A stretch of DNA of 64,000 nucleotides, from the NCBI GenBank assembly GCA_021292165.1, contig CM037877.1:208734715-208798714 (forward strand), written 5' to 3'. The notes under the pieces are model-generated. The model was not told the origin of the DNA. It made no database searches and saw only the letters and a program-made list of their open reading frames with translations. Shown here piece by piece: positions 33,009-45,372 of this stretch. The position numbers were made by a program, and so were the translations under genes. The stretch comes from Shinisaurus crocodilurus (lineage: Eukaryota > Chordata > Lepidosauria > Squamata > Shinisauridae). Numbering within the stretch: the first letter of the stretch is position 1; the number at the start of each line of letters is the position of its first letter.

Positions 33009-33953
33009 GCTCAGGCCCTAGACAGGGAAAAACAATCTCCCCTACCAAGGGCACCGAGCAACAATAGCAGTGTTAGGGGGAAGGCCCTTGCCCTTGTGGC
33101 ACCCCCGAAGTGGCTCCCCCCAAAGGGGCGACCCCCCCTTTGGTGTCGTCCCCTTCGGGGCCGTCGCCGCCGGGGCGTCGGCGCCCCGCTCCGGGCCGGC
33201 AGATAAAGGCCTGCGGAGCGTCCAGCAAGCCCAGGTGGCAGGCGTCTCAATCAGGCAGGCCTGGGGGAGTCGCCCTCCTCCTGCTGGCAGTGGAGCTTCT
33301 CCCAGGAGAGGGGCCCAATCCAGCCAGCAGCAGCAGCGTCAGCCAAGACAGAGGGCTGACGAGGTGGTAAGGCAGCTGGCAGGATGGTAGGAAGGCTGGC
33401 AGGATGGGAAAAGGCAGCCCAGGTCTTCTCACCTTCCTCTCCCGAGAGTGACCACGTCCAGGCGTTGGTGTTGGCTGCTGCAGACTTCAGTCACATTTGC
33501 ATTGCAGGTAGTGCAGATTATGTACTTGTGTAAGGTTGTCAAATTTTAACCCAAATGATGGTGCCTGCCTTTTTCAAAACTCTGTGGCCAGGCTAGTTAG
33601 TATGCCACAGACATCATACATCAGGCCTTGCCGCTGCACCCTTCACCTACCCTCCTTCTCCCACTGGCTGTAGCAAGCAGGATTCTGGTTCTGCCTTAAA
33701 GGAGGAGGGTGGGCAAAGGGAAAGGTAAAACAGCAGACAGGAGGGACTAAATGCTCACTCAGGTGAAGACCTGTTTGCCTTGGGCTTCCCTGCCAGTGAG
33801 GGCACCGAGTTGGGGAAGGCTGCTCTATGTAAAAACCCCAAACTTGAGCTGCAAAATCAGCTGGAGACCCTATGGTAAAGAATTACGATATACTGCCTGG
33901 ACAGATGCAATGCTACTAGAGAGCAACAGGGAGATGGGGAGTAGGTGTCTCAC

Positions 33954-34110
33954 CAAGCCCAAAAGATTGAGGAAGAGATGGGTGTGCTTGCGAATCAGGT
34001 TGTAGGCCTGGCAACAGAGGTCAACAAAGTCATGGAAGCGACTGGAGGGCTTGTCACCACCGTTGATGACATAAGCCATGTCTGACGTGAAGACAAATGG
34101 AGCCCGGTCC
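33954..34110 (-). CDS. PIK3C2B: PIK3C2B exon: activation loop and kinase C-lobe
   Basis: Encodes [15 protein letters not shown] through [10 protein letters not shown]. With the preceding exon it forms the class II activation loop KRDRAPF. Acceptor CATACAG; donor GTGAGA. Length 157 nt. The L2 LINE occupies most of the intron that follows it. Confidence 0.96.
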
Positions 34111-34505
34111 CTGTATGGAAGATTTGTGCATACATCACAATGTGGCTAATCCCAGGGACAAAAGAGTCACTATACTTTCATTCTCAAACACACCTCAATG
34201 CACTCACAGAGCATTAGGTCCTACTAAATCCACAAACGGCCCACAATATTCTTTGAAACAGTTAGTCCCACCCACTTTTTTAAAAAGCCACATGTCCGGT
34301 GCGAACTGTGTACCATTAGCAGGAAAAATCCTGAAACATTTGACAGAGAAAATAAGTATCTGTGTTTTGCATTCAGTGAACAAAGCCTTTGCAGTGCGGT
34401 GTTAGAGAAGCCAAATGCCACATTCATAAGGACTAGCAACTTGCCAAAAACATTTTGAAACACAGTTTACTCCCAGCTTAGAAAACATATTATTACATTT
34501 AAAGA

Positions 34506-34636
34506 GTGTCGTTGCACTCATGTCCTGCTTGTAGGTTTTCTATGGGCAGTTGGTTGGCCACTGTGTGAACAGAATGCTGGTCTAGATGGATCTTGGTCTG
34601 ATCCAGCACATCTCTTTTTATGTTCTGATGTTCTTA
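34506..34636 (+). mobile_element. CR1 3' fragment
   Basis: GTTGCACTCATGTCCTGCTT, TTGGCCACTGTGTGAACAGA, and TTTTATGTTCTGATGTTCTTA; matches 27880-28008. Confidence 0.75.
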
Positions 34637-35344
34637 GATCATAAATTAGAAGGTTTCTTTTTTTTAAAAAAATTGTTACACAACATACTCAAATATTTGG
34701 AATTTCAAAGCCAACATTTCTGAGCAAAATTGTTGCTTTCACACTGGAATCCTAATCCCAAGATCCACCGGCTGGTGGGGCTTAGGATGGGACAAAGGTG
34801 TTCCTCTCCCAGCAAAGAGAAGCTCCACTGGGGGGGGGCATGTACGCCCCAGAGACCCCAATTAACCCTGTGGAAAGCTCCATGGGCATACAGTTGCCAC
34901 TAGCAGTGTTCCTGCCAGTTGATTTCCACCCAAATGGAATGACATTTTCCGTTGTTTTTACTACAACTGGGCCCCTTTTTCTAGACATTTTTTAAAAAGG
35001 CACTCATCTTATAAGCTTCCCACTGGTTTAAAATGGGACACACAGTTGCATCTCTCCCGCTGGTAACTATTGTGTTTCCCATGTAAATGTCATGAAATGT
35101 GTAGGTTTTCTACTAGCATCCCAGGACAAAATACCTGCCCAATTTCAGATAGATTGGACCAAGGGGGCCTATTTGATTGTTGGAGAATCCTTTATTAGAG
35201 AGTTGGCATGTCTTGTTAGTTTCACAGTTTCTCAGTTGCCCCACCCTAATTGAGCTTTATACAGAGTGTTCCAGGAATGCCTGCATTAGCAATAAAAGGG
35301 AATGGCTCTGGTCAATTTCAGGAATAAATCTATTTGCAAAGCAA

Positions 35345-35905
35345 TACAGTCATGCCTTGGATTGAGAGCATAATTCGTTCCGGAAACGTTCCGGGTGACT
35401 GGCCAGATGGGCGATTAATAAATATAAGAAATAAATAAATAAAACATGCTTGTAATCCAAAACACTCTTATATCAAAACGAAATCCCCCCAAAAAAATTT
35501 GTACAGATTTTTTAATTTAAGCCGTACTACAGTACTTGTATTGCAAGACGTTGCTTGTATATCAAGTAAAAAAAAAAATGAAATATTTAAAAATTTGCTT
35601 GTCTTGCAAAACGCTCTCAAACCAAGTTACAGTAATACCTTGGATTGCAAGTAACTTGGTTTGAGAGCGTTTTGCAAGACAAGCAAATGTTTAAATATTT
35701 ATTTAATTTTTTTTTACTTGATATACAAGCGATGTCTTGCAATACAAGTACTGTAGTACAGCTTAAATTAAAAATCTCTGTACAAATTTTTTTGGGGGGA
35801 TTTTGTTTTGATATAAGAGTGTTTTGGATTACAAGCACGTTTCCGGAACGAATTATGCTCTCAATCCAAGGCATGACTGTACTTGCAATCCAAGGTATTA
35901 CTGTA
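35345..35905. mobile_element. Long palindromic Tigger-like MITE, about 560 bp
   Basis: Outer ends TACAGTCATGCCTTGGATTG at left and CCAAGGCATGACTGTA near the right edge, then GGTATTACTGTA. The two halves are near-perfect inverse copies around 35630. A 55-bp insert at about 35388-35446 interrupts only the left arm. Confidence 0.8.
35389..35444 (+). mobile_element. Tail-only retroposon insert of about 55 bp, second copy
   Basis: TTCCGGGTGACTGGCCAGAT, GGGCGATTAATAAATATAAG and AAATAAATAAATAAAA. Its limits are defined by comparison with the uninterrupted right arm of the palindrome. Confidence 0.75.
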
Positions 35906-36064
35906 CTTCCTATGTGAAACTAACATGAAAACTAAAACCAAGGTGTCCACATTAGTTCCTCACCTTCATTTATTTTCACAGTTGTTTCCGAAACTAATGC
36001 ATGCCCCTAAGCACCAACAATTCAGTTAGCCAATGCACACTTAGGCTCTCTTGTTTGCTTAGAG

Positions 36065-36826
36065 CAGGGGTCCCCAACATGGCACCCATGGGTGCCAGTG
36101 GCGCCCACAAAGGGGTCCCCAACCCCTTTTTTAATTATTTGTTTCATTTTTTAAAATATACGTACAGTACATAGATTTGTATGAAATGCATACAACGTTC
36201 TAGCAATTATACATAGACTTCAACAAAAGCGGAGCTAATATCCAAATAAGTGTCCATTTGAAGTTGGTGTCTCTATGCCACCCGTTCAAATATTGAAAGT
36301 GTTGTAAGGCCCTCAATCTATTGCATTATAGAACATGAGTGCTTACCCTTCTAATATTGTAATATCAGTCTTTTAGCTGTCAAAAGGGCACAGAGAATCC
36401 ATTTATGTTGACCATTTGTTAATCTCCATGGAGCAGGTAAATGATTTAAAAGAGCGTTTATATCAGTGAATATTAAAGATTGCTCCAGTACAAAATTTAT
36501 CTGTATAATAGCCTCCACACATAAAGAAGCAACTACTGGACATTGCCAAAACACATTTTAAAAAAGCATTAGCTGTATTGCACCGCTGCCAGCAATTAGC
36601 TGAATTAGACAATCCCTTAATAAAGAGACATTGCAGTAAGTATCCAATAGACATGAAAGGTTCAACAAAAAGGTTTTGTTGAATAAGATGCAGCTTGAGA
36701 TCCATAGACGCGACAGGTATGGGGCCAAAGCAGCGATCCACTGATTAGTCATTTTGTGGTGGTGCACACAGCAGTTACTTAAATTCCCAAATGTGCCCAT
36801 GGGGTGAAAAGGGTTGGGGACCCCTG
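36065..36826. mobile_element. 762-bp non-autonomous hAT beside an exon
   Basis: Ends CAGGGGTCCCCAACATGGCA and GGGTTGGGGACCCCTG, with exact GCTTAGAG duplications at 36057-36064 and 36827-36834. No transposase recognised. Confidence 0.93.
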
Positions 36827-36840
36827 GCTTAGAGTGCTCA

Positions 36841-37155
<315 letters not shown>

Positions 37156-37769
37156 TTAGGGCCCTGAAATGGCAGAAAGGTATCTAAAACTACCTTGTAA
37201 CAACCTACGATCTCCCCTTAGCTGCACTTACACATAATGTTCTCCTATATGAAAATTCCCGTGGGTTAAGCTCTTATGCCAAGCACTTCCTTTGTCTGAA
37301 GTCTGACCTCGTAGCCAGGCTTTTTCAGTAGCACAGAGCCGTTTCCTCACAGTCTCCCATTTTGGATAAGAGAAAACTTCTTTTTTAATGCACACTTTAA
37401 GGTTGAAATGCTTGCTTACTGCTGAATCATAGTGTCTTTATGCTTGTTAATTTTGTTTTAGAAAATTGACTTCTAAAGGGGTTTTGCAATCCTCTCTGCG
37501 TAGTTACAATTTTTAAATAATAAAGTGGGCTTTTCCCCAGTCCAACTTTTGCTAAGGAAACATATACAAATTTGGACCTGCAAGTAAAAGCCAGGTGCAC
37601 ATATACAAGTCCAGATCATGATGCTTCTGCTCCGCTTCTGTAATTACTAAAATCACTAGACTTGAAATAGAACATACCAGCTTTTACATTAGTGCAATCC
37701 TTGATCATGGCTCTGAGAGCTGACCCTCCGGCAAAGGCTGTTATTGTCTCTCTCTTCACCTGACTTTAC

Positions 37770-37906
37770 CTTCTCGTATTCATCCTCCTTGGGGTTGTGC
37801 TTCTGCAGCCAGTCTGCAAGGGGACGATCCTTGAAGGAGCCTGTCACACCGTGCTCCACCTGGATCTTTCGCAAGGTTTCTGCATTGGGGATCATCTCCA
37901 CCATCC
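37770..37906 (-). CDS. PIK3C2B: PIK3C2B exon: kinase domain
   Basis: Encodes [14 protein letters not shown] through [10 protein letters not shown]. Acceptor CTCATAG; donor GTAAAG. Length 137 nt. Confidence 0.96.
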
Positions 37907-38305
37907 CTATGAGCAAGTGGTTATGAAAGATTGGAAAGAAAGGCAAGAAACTCCCACAGCCAATCGACCAAGAAAGAACCCCGCTTGGGCTGAGATTTTT
38001 ACAATAAGGCTTAGAAACATCACTTCTCTCTTGTGTGTGGAGCCTACATTCAGATGTTCGGAAAAGTGACTACCTTCTTTGGCTAAGAGGAGAGCTATGT
38101 CGTGGATTGAACTGCAAGTTCCAGGCTGAAGTACCTATCCGTGATCCTTCCATGTTCTAGAATTGTAGGGACACTTGTGCAGTCTCCTCAAAAGGACAAC
38201 GTTACAGATAAACAATGCAGCTGCCACTGAAACAAGCAGCTGCCCAGCACAATTAACGTAGACAGAATTCTTTACCCAAGGATGCTGCAATGACTACTTA
38301 CATCA

Positions 38306-38637
38306 GAGGTGTGAAACCTCAGGACCGTGGGCAAATCCCGCCCACTGGACATACCCCTTTCCCCCCGCCCTGCCCTGCTCCCGGCTGCTGTTTGGTGGTT
38401 TCCAGGCTTTTGCATGTGCTTCCCCCCTCCTATTCTAAAAGGTTGAAATGCCTCTCCTAAGGCTTAGTTACTGGCAGTAAGAGCTTTAAACTAAAATAGG
38501 CTGGTATCTGGGGTATTCTGGGATTTTTGGCCCTGCCCCTTTTGCCTTTGGCCCTGCCCACCACAGGAATGTGGCCCCCGACAGCTTCTCTGAAATTAAA
38601 TTTGGCCCTCGAGCAGAAAGAGGTTTAACACCCATGA
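38306..38637 (+). mobile_element. Non-autonomous hAT, relative of 8541
   Basis: CAGAGGTGTGAAACCTCAGG to GAAAGAGGTTTAACACCCATG; flanks ACTTACAT and ATGTACAT are similar but not identical. Confidence 0.75.
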
Positions 38638-38649
38638 TGTACATAGCCA

Positions 38650-39150
<501 letters not shown>

Positions 39151-39493
39151 CTATGGGGAGTTAAAAGAGCACAAGGTAGGGTAGGCAGTTTTCAGGGCTT
39201 TGTAACACATGACCATTTGAAGGAAGCCACCAAAGATCTTTCCTCATTTAAGTGCAACCAACTCTACATGAGACACCTTTTCATTTTCAAAAAGGGCACT
39301 TGCACCAAGTTACCCACAAAACCATAGACACTAAGCATCAAACTACACATTATGTAGCATGTAGCTGAGGGTTATCTTCTTCTTCTTCTAACTCTAGAGT
39401 AAGTGCGTGTGGTGCCAATTTGGATTAGGACCACTATACACCAGGAGTGGAGGATTAAACCTTCCCCCCAACACACACGCAGCACACGCACAC

Positions 39494-39497
<4 letters not shown>

Positions 39498-39539
<42 letters not shown>
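39498..39539. repeat. (AG)n microsatellite
   Basis: About 21 perfect AG units. Confidence 0.97.
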
Positions 39540-39544
<5 letters not shown>

Positions 39545-39600
39545 TTCCTGAGATTCTCCCCGTCCCTGCACAGGGTTTAAAAAAAAGAAAGAAGTCTCCA

Positions 39601-39810
39601 TTGGCATCCATGTTGTGTGTGTGTATGTGCATGAATGCATGTAGATGAATAGATGAGTGTGTGTGTGTGTGTGTGTGTAAGAATGTGGATGTGTGTGTAT
39701 GAATGGGAGTATAGGAGGATGTGTACGAACAGATGAATGTGTGTTTATATAAGGATACATATGAGTGTGGGGGTGGGGAGAGAACATACACATACATACA
39801 TCAGAATGTG
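39601..39810. repeat. (GT)n microsatellite and GT-rich tract
   Basis: Perfect GT run at 39656-39678 inside a longer degenerate GT/GA-rich tract. Confidence 0.9.
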
Positions 39811-40147
39811 TGGGTGGCCCTACCCATTTTTTGCTTTTACCTTGCCCACCCCTGGCATGCACTCCTGGAAGGTTAGCTACAGAGAATGTGATCCTTGGGC
39901 TGAAAAAGGTTTCCCACCCAGGCCATGTGTTTAGCATTACAGTGGGAACTACAAAGCAATCTGACTAATGTCCCTGGTTTACCCATTATTCCATCTCCAA
40001 TACCAGCTACAATGAAATTCTCAACCAACCAGTAGTAGACACTTTGGTGGCAAAATGTCTGTTATCCACCCACCCCCATCACAGTGAGAGTCCCAATACA
40101 GCCCCTATGGGGTTCCCTTGATGCCCATGATAACCCCTTCATCAACA

Positions 40148-40314
40148 GGCCTGTGGCTCACGCTGGCTCAGCTTGTCTGAGCATGGAAAGCCAAGCAGGG
40201 TCAGGCCTGGTTATGACTTGGATGGGAGACCCCTCCTCTAGTTTCCTGCATTGAGCAGGGGGTTGGACTCGATAGCCTTGCAGGCTCCTTCCAACTCTAT
40301 GATCTATGAAATCT
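40148..40314 (+). mobile_element. 5S-rRNA-derived SINE with CR1 tail, copy 2
   Basis: AAGCCAAGCAGGGT, GGCCTGGTTATGA and TTGGATGGGAGACC match the 5S internal promoter boxes. The tail TTTCCTGCATTGAGCAGGGG with GGTTGGACTCGATAGCC closely follows the CR1 at 14650-14700. Confidence 0.87.
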
Positions 40315-40315
40315 A

Positions 40316-40540
40316 GCCCCACCAGTGCCACCCTTTCCCCCAACCAATTGGTGGCTTCCTGGCATTTGTGCAGGTTTCCCCCCATTCTAAAAGGTTGAAA
40401 TGCCTCTCCTAAGGCTTGGTTAAGAGCTTTAAGCAAAATATATGCTGGTATTTTTGGTTTTTGGTCCCCACCCCTTTTGCCTTTGGCCACATCCACCTCT
40501 GGATTGAGGCCCCCCTCAGGCTGAAAGAGGTTAAGCATCT
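40316..40540 (+). mobile_element. Truncated hAT, relative of 8541
   Basis: Lacks the left end; CCATTCTAAAAGGTTGAAAT body and CAGGCTGAAAGAGGTTAAGC end match. Abuts the 5S SINE. Confidence 0.7.
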
Positions 40541-40729
40541 ACTATCAGCCTTCCCACCACAGCCATGATCTCAGTAAACCCTGCTGCCCCTGCGACGACA
40601 CGGTCCCTTACACTTTAGGACCCGCCGCATAAACCCTTCTCAGGCCAAGCATCAGCACTTAAAAACCTGAGTGGAGGGTCAAATGAAACCTTTCCCCTAC
40701 TAATGAGGGAAAAGATTAATGCTGGTTAT

Positions 40730-41240
40730 TAAGGATCTAGCTTAAATTTATGATGCTGTGGGTACAAAGGTGTGTGTGTGTAGATTTAAAAGTAAAGCAG
40801 GTTAATATTACCCCAAGCTGACACATAGGATTTGGGTAGCAAACAAAATAAAAATAAGTTTATTTTAATTCTCAAAATCTTAGTTACAGAAAATAACTTA
40901 AAACCTGCCTACACCAAACACTTTGTAACTAACCTAACTCACAAACTCCCTACTCTCCCCACACACTACAAACACTCTCCCATATCACACTAACTCCAAC
41001 CACCTAAAACTCTCTAACCCAACTCCACACTCCCATAACACTCAACTAACTAACTCGACTCACTGACATAAAACCTAACTAACTCTGACATCACTCAAAC
41101 ACTCCTTATAGACTCCTCCCCCCACCCTTTCTAAGACATCACAGACCACACCCACTCAGTTCAACATTCTAGAGACACTAAACATACTAATGCAGACACA
41201 CACCAGGGAACTGAATATGTGGGGTTACGCCACAGCCCCC
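40730..41240. other. C-rich, G-poor tract; possible old LTR
   Basis: Strikingly depleted of G on the plus strand (CTAAC, CACAC and ACTCC motifs) after an AATAAAAATAAG stretch near 40850. I could not find ends or a duplication. Confidence 0.3.
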
Positions 41241-41907
41241 ACCCCCCAGTGGCAATTAGCATTAGGGAAAAACCTCCATGCAAGGGTGGTATCTACTGGG
41301 ATCACAGCTGAGGAGGGAAGCCTTAAGCCTCCTTTCCATGTGAGCTGCAGTGCTAATGACCATCACCCCCTCCTGGTATTTACTTTTAAAAGAACAATGA
41401 TGTACACCACACATAGTTAGGCCCCAAGAAGGGAGGAGAAGTAGCATCTAGGAGCTATTTGGAAGTGGAGAGTGGGAGCACTTCCTTCCTGCTACACCCG
41501 GCCCTGGAGAACTATAATTTTGCAGATAGAAACTGCTATAGTCCCCCCCCCACACACACACACACACACTCCTTTTCAAAGCTAGAAGGAAAAGGAGAAA
41601 GAGGGGCAAGGGAGGGAGGCTTGGAGTAAAAAGGCTAGACAGTGATCACTGTGGAGTCCATGAATACTTTTTCTGCCACAGGCCCATAGTTTTTCTCTCC
41701 AGCTTGCTTGCCACAGACTAAAAAGTCTAATCAAGGCCTTTAATCCCACAGCCTTAGAAGGCACAAGAGCAAGCCGCAGGACACAGCTTGATCACCAGCA
41801 GCCTGCACATGCTAGATTAGAGGATCTTCAGGTTTGCTGGGAAGCATCTGGGCAAAGAGAAGGAAAGTGGTAGCCATAATAACCAGAGAAGAAACAGTAG
41901 GGCTCAC

Positions 41908-42000
41908 CTTAAAGATAACACGGATATTCTCCCCAAGAGGGTCGACATTCTGGAAGGAGAGCTTCAGAGGGACGGCATTGGAGTTGAAATAGGAGCAATC
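41908..42000 (-). CDS. PIK3C2B: PIK3C2B exon: kinase N-lobe with ATP-binding lysine
   Basis: Encodes DCSYFNSNAVPLKLSF through ENIRVIFK, 31 codons, phase 0. The final Lys begins the [11 protein letters not shown] strand that contacts ATP. Acceptor GCTGCAG; donor GTGAGC. Confidence 0.96.
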
Positions 42001-42299
42001 CTGCAGCCAAGGGACGAGGGAGATGGGGAGTGGGGGTGTGATTAGAACAGCCAGTGCTATGATCAAGCATCCTAGTGGCATGAGAGCTGGGGGCTCCCTG
42101 GCATTGGCAGGACTGTCGTGGGAAACAGGCTGAGGAGCGAGTTCAGTTTTATCCTCTCTAGGGCAAGTCCAACCCATCCCAGATATCTGGGTTTTCTTTC
42201 TCTTGGGAATAATTCTTTTCAAGTTGCACTTCTTATGATGCCCCATTAAAATGTGCAGTCACTTGAAGGTAGTGGGCTGTCCTTAGTTCTGACTACCCG

Positions 42300-42890
42300 G
42301 TCTTGTGGTGAGCACTTGGGAGATTCTGTTACTTACTACCCCAGTGTTCAGCCAAGCGGCAACGGTTCTTTCTAGGATTCAGAATATAATGAACACACCA
42401 ATGGGTGAAGGCTAAAGATTTTATTAAGCAGAAGCAAATTAACACAGCAAAAAAGCAAAACACGATGACTATGGCAAGAATCTTCAAAAGAAGATTATAA
42501 GGCGTATGTCCCTACAGTTGCTGGAAATCCCCTCCATATAGCAATGGATGTGATTCCAGTAACAGCCTGGTATGCAGCACCTTTCCAGATCAGCCTGTGT
42601 TGAAATCCCACCCTGGGAGTGTCTCTCAAGTATTCATATATACTATTTTGCTCATATTAATCCCACCCCTATCCTGGCTATACTCCAATGACTTTGAAAA
42701 TGTTTGGCTACTCTAACAAGTGGCGAGCCTTGAGATCTCGCCAGAGACTTATCTACTAGCCTCTCAAGTTGTTCAGTCTCAAACAGATAAATGACTCTGA
42801 GAATTGCTTAACTTAAAGCAACAAGCCCAACAGGAAGTCTAGGCACAGAAAGAGAACTGTTGTTGTGCACCACACCACACACCAACTCTT
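42300..42890 (-). mobile_element. Possible antisense LTR
   Basis: Base composition and a minus-strand AATAAAATC signal near 42420 are LTR-like. No clean TG/CA ends with a target duplication were found. Confidence 0.3.
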
Positions 42891-43140
42891 TGAAATAACA
42901 ATTGCCTTCCACATTTCCCTTGCACCCAGCCATATGGAAAATATATAGTATTTCATATGAACTTGGCTCTCCACACATGAGATCCACCTCGTTTACAGTC
43001 TTTCACTGCACATCTATTAAATGTGCTACCTAGGCTATTATTGACCCTGGGAGGCAGGAAGCTGAAGTGCATGCAAAGAGCCTTTGCAGACCGCAATTTC
43101 TGATGCAAAAATTATGAACCTTATGTATGGCCATCCTCTA

Positions 43141-43273
43141 CTGCATCCTTTCCTAACCTGGCATCCTCCAGAGGTATAGGACTACAAGTCCTATCATGGC
43201 TAATGGCTATGCAGGCAGGGGATGCTGGGAGTTGTGGTCCAACACATCTGGAGGGTGCCAAATTAGGCTGTTC
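43141..43273. mobile_element. Palindromic hAT MITE copy
   Basis: CCTAACCTGGCATCCTCCAG arm and TGGTCCAACACATCTGGAGG arm. Confidence 0.8.
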
Positions 43274-43754
43274 TACCACAAAGCTACCCCCACCCCCTAG
43301 TCAGTAGAGTTTTTCTGCCATTAATTCTGTGAGAACAGGATATTGCAGTGCTGGACAGAACTTAGAAAAATCCAGGTGTGTTTTTCCCCCCTTCTCCTTT
43401 TGAATAATGTGGAAAGATTCAAAGCCAAGGAGGTGGCCTTGGATGATGACCAAAAGTATGTAAGGCTGATGCAACATGGGGCTGAAGGTTAAGAGATACA
43501 TGAGATTTAATGAGAGATACAGGACAGATGGTATTACGTTGGCCAAAAAATCAAAATCAAAAGCGGAAATGATGTGACAGGTTAAGTGATAAGGACATCA
43601 ATGGTTCAGTGACAGAGCACAGGCTGAGCCAATGACTCTCAACCTGAGGAGCTGACCTGTTGTATAGCAGCTTGTTATGCAACTGAGAGGAAGCAGCTAC
43701 TGCCAAAGCCTGGCTATGCAAACAGTGCTGCTAAGCTTGGGCAGCTTCAATACT

Positions 43755-43932
43755 AGGAACGCAGGAAGCTGTCAGAATATTGGTCCATCTAGCTCAGTGT
43801 CATTTACTGACTGGCAGTGGCTCTCCAGAGTTTCAGGCAGGGGTCTCTCTCAGCCCTACCTGGAGATGCCAGGGAGATGCTGGAACCTTCGGCATGCAAA
43901 GCAGGTGCCCTTCCGCTGAGCTACGGCCCTTC
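43755..43932 (-). mobile_element. tRNA-derived SINE
   Basis: Minus strand starts with a tRNA-Ala-like head (GGGCCGTAGCTCAGCGGAAG, then CTGCTTTGCATGCCG). The tail includes GGTCCATCTAGCTCAG on the plus strand. Flanks repeat CTAGGAAC at 43753 and 43932. Confidence 0.8.
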
Positions 43933-44007
43933 CTAGGAACCCAGGATGCTCCACTGAATGGCTCCTAAGCTACTGAAGGAAAACTATCCCATTCTCCTAC
44001 AGTGCTG

Positions 44008-44034
44008 CAGCAGCAGCAGCAGCAGCAGCAGCAG
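44008..44034. repeat. (CAG)9 trinucleotide repeat near a splice donor
   Basis: Nine perfect units; on the PIK3C2B strand it is CTG, starting 24 nt into the intron after the exon at 44059. Confidence 0.97.
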
Positions 44035-44058
44035 TGTTTCTGGCAGTCAGAACCATAC

Positions 44059-44166
44059 CCTGGGCACGATCCCCTTCACCAGCAGGCTCGGGCTAAGCGG
44101 TAGGCGGCAGGAGCCGTTGACATTGAAGAACTGCTTTACATCCTCCAGCCCCTCGCGCAGGATGGC
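44059..44166 (-). CDS. PIK3C2B: PIK3C2B exon: kinase N-lobe
   Basis: Encodes AILREGLEDVKQFF through LLVKGIVPR, 36 codons, phase 0 at both ends. This is the start of the lipid kinase domain, including the SCRLPLSPS segment. Acceptor TTCTCAG; donor GTATGG. A CTG repeat (minus strand) lies 24 nt past the donor. Confidence 0.95.
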
Positions 44167-44569
44167 CTGAGAAAGCAAGGACACAGACGTCACTGAACAG
44201 CGAATGACTCATTATTTGATCTGCAGTCTACCTCTCCAACCCTTTCCACAGTGGATCTGCGCTTACAAGTCATTCCAACACTGGACGTGGCATCACCAAA
44301 AGTCACTTCCCAATAGTTTGTCCATTCTTGCCATTACGTTTGGAGAGCCCCATCTGTATGCCATGGTAACCTGTCCCCCCCCGTCCCCCCCCCGGTTTTG
44401 CACCAAGGAGCACCCCAATTCTTTGTTCAGCTATGCAGTTAAAGTATTTCTGTCTGCAATGAAGCTGAGTTTCATGGCATACTAATACTGTTAATACTAT
44501 TAGTAATAATAAATAATTATCTATAGTCTGCTTTCAGGATGAAAGCCCTCACAAAGCAGAATACAAGCA

Positions 44570-44858
44570 GAATACAACTCTCCTGGCACCTACCTTGTAC
44601 TCTTTCCAGCGCCAGGTGAAGACCTTTCTATTCTCCCAGGCATTTAAATCAATTAAATCATCTTAACCATTTTAATCTGGTAGTTTTTAACTCTGCTATT
44701 GTAACTGCTGCTGTTTGTTTTTAATCTTTGTTTTTAAATTTTATATATATATAAACAAATATATATATTTGAATTTTATGGTTTTAACTGTTGTAAACCG
44801 CCCAGAGAGCTTCGGCTATTGGGCGGTATAAAAATGTATTAAATAAATAAATAAACTT
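44570..44858 (+). mobile_element. L2 3' fragment
   Basis: GTAAACCGCCCAGAGAGCTT, CGGCTATTGGGCGGTATAAA and an AAATAAAT tail; the inverse of the 3' end at 29695-29790. Contains an AT microsatellite. Confidence 0.85.
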
Positions 44859-44925
44859 ATCTGAAAATACAAAATACATAGCCAAGCCCTAAAAACAATA
44901 AAGATTAAATACATACATCCTTAAG

Positions 44926-45372
44926 GGCACAACCCTATGACTGCTAGTTGCTGTCTATATGGCTATAGGATAGGTCAGAGTTCCAGCTCCGACCTCAGAA
45001 ATGCGTTCTGAGCTCGGAGCTCGGAATCCAACCATGGAGCGCCCTCCCTCTGCCCTCGCAGCCAGCGTGCTTCTTTTTTTGGCATTGGAGGGGTGTTCCA
45101 GGGGGCGGGGAGGAGTGAGGCTTTGCTGGGATACGATGTATCCTGGCGGGGCCTCAGCCCCTTCTCCTTGTGAACCGGGGCAAAAGACAGACAGCCGAAA
45201 TTGGCAGTCTATGTCTTTTGCAGGGTCTCCGTGCTCCTCCTGCGCACAACTGGATGCCTGTAATCCTCCAAGTTCGGAGGGTTACGGGCAGCCACATTGG
45301 ATGATGCCACCCAACGAGAAATACGTTATAACAAATAAAATAGCAGCAGCAGCAGATAAATCCTTAAGTTAA
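44926..45372. other. GC-rich intronic segment, probably a repeat
   Basis: Starts like the GCAATCCTATG MITEs (GGGCACAACCCTATGACTGC) and is CpG-rich up to 45300. A 123-codon frame at 45001 starts with ATG but resembles no family I know and is probably chance. Confidence 0.35.

Larger units (their letters stand above)
29695..33480 (-). mobile_element. L2-clade LINE, nearly full length
   Basis: 3' end at 29695 with CATTT repeats and the ATATACCGCCCCATAGCCGA stem, then an intact long ORF (29922-33008), then a GC-rich 5' UTR-like region to about 33480. I could not fix the 5' edge or a target duplication. The copy looks young because the ORF is unbroken. Confidence 0.85.

Noticed and set aside
31012..33390. 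Several plus-strand frames opposite the L2 ORF and its 5' region
   Set aside because: Shadows of the intact minus-strand LINE ORF and GC-rich UTR.
39372..39937. Frames of 141 and 160 codons on the minus strand
   Set aside because: Translations of GT and GA microsatellites.
45001..45372. 123-codon plus-strand frame
   Set aside because: Looks like a decayed DNA transposon segment in an intron; the protein has no recognisable domain.
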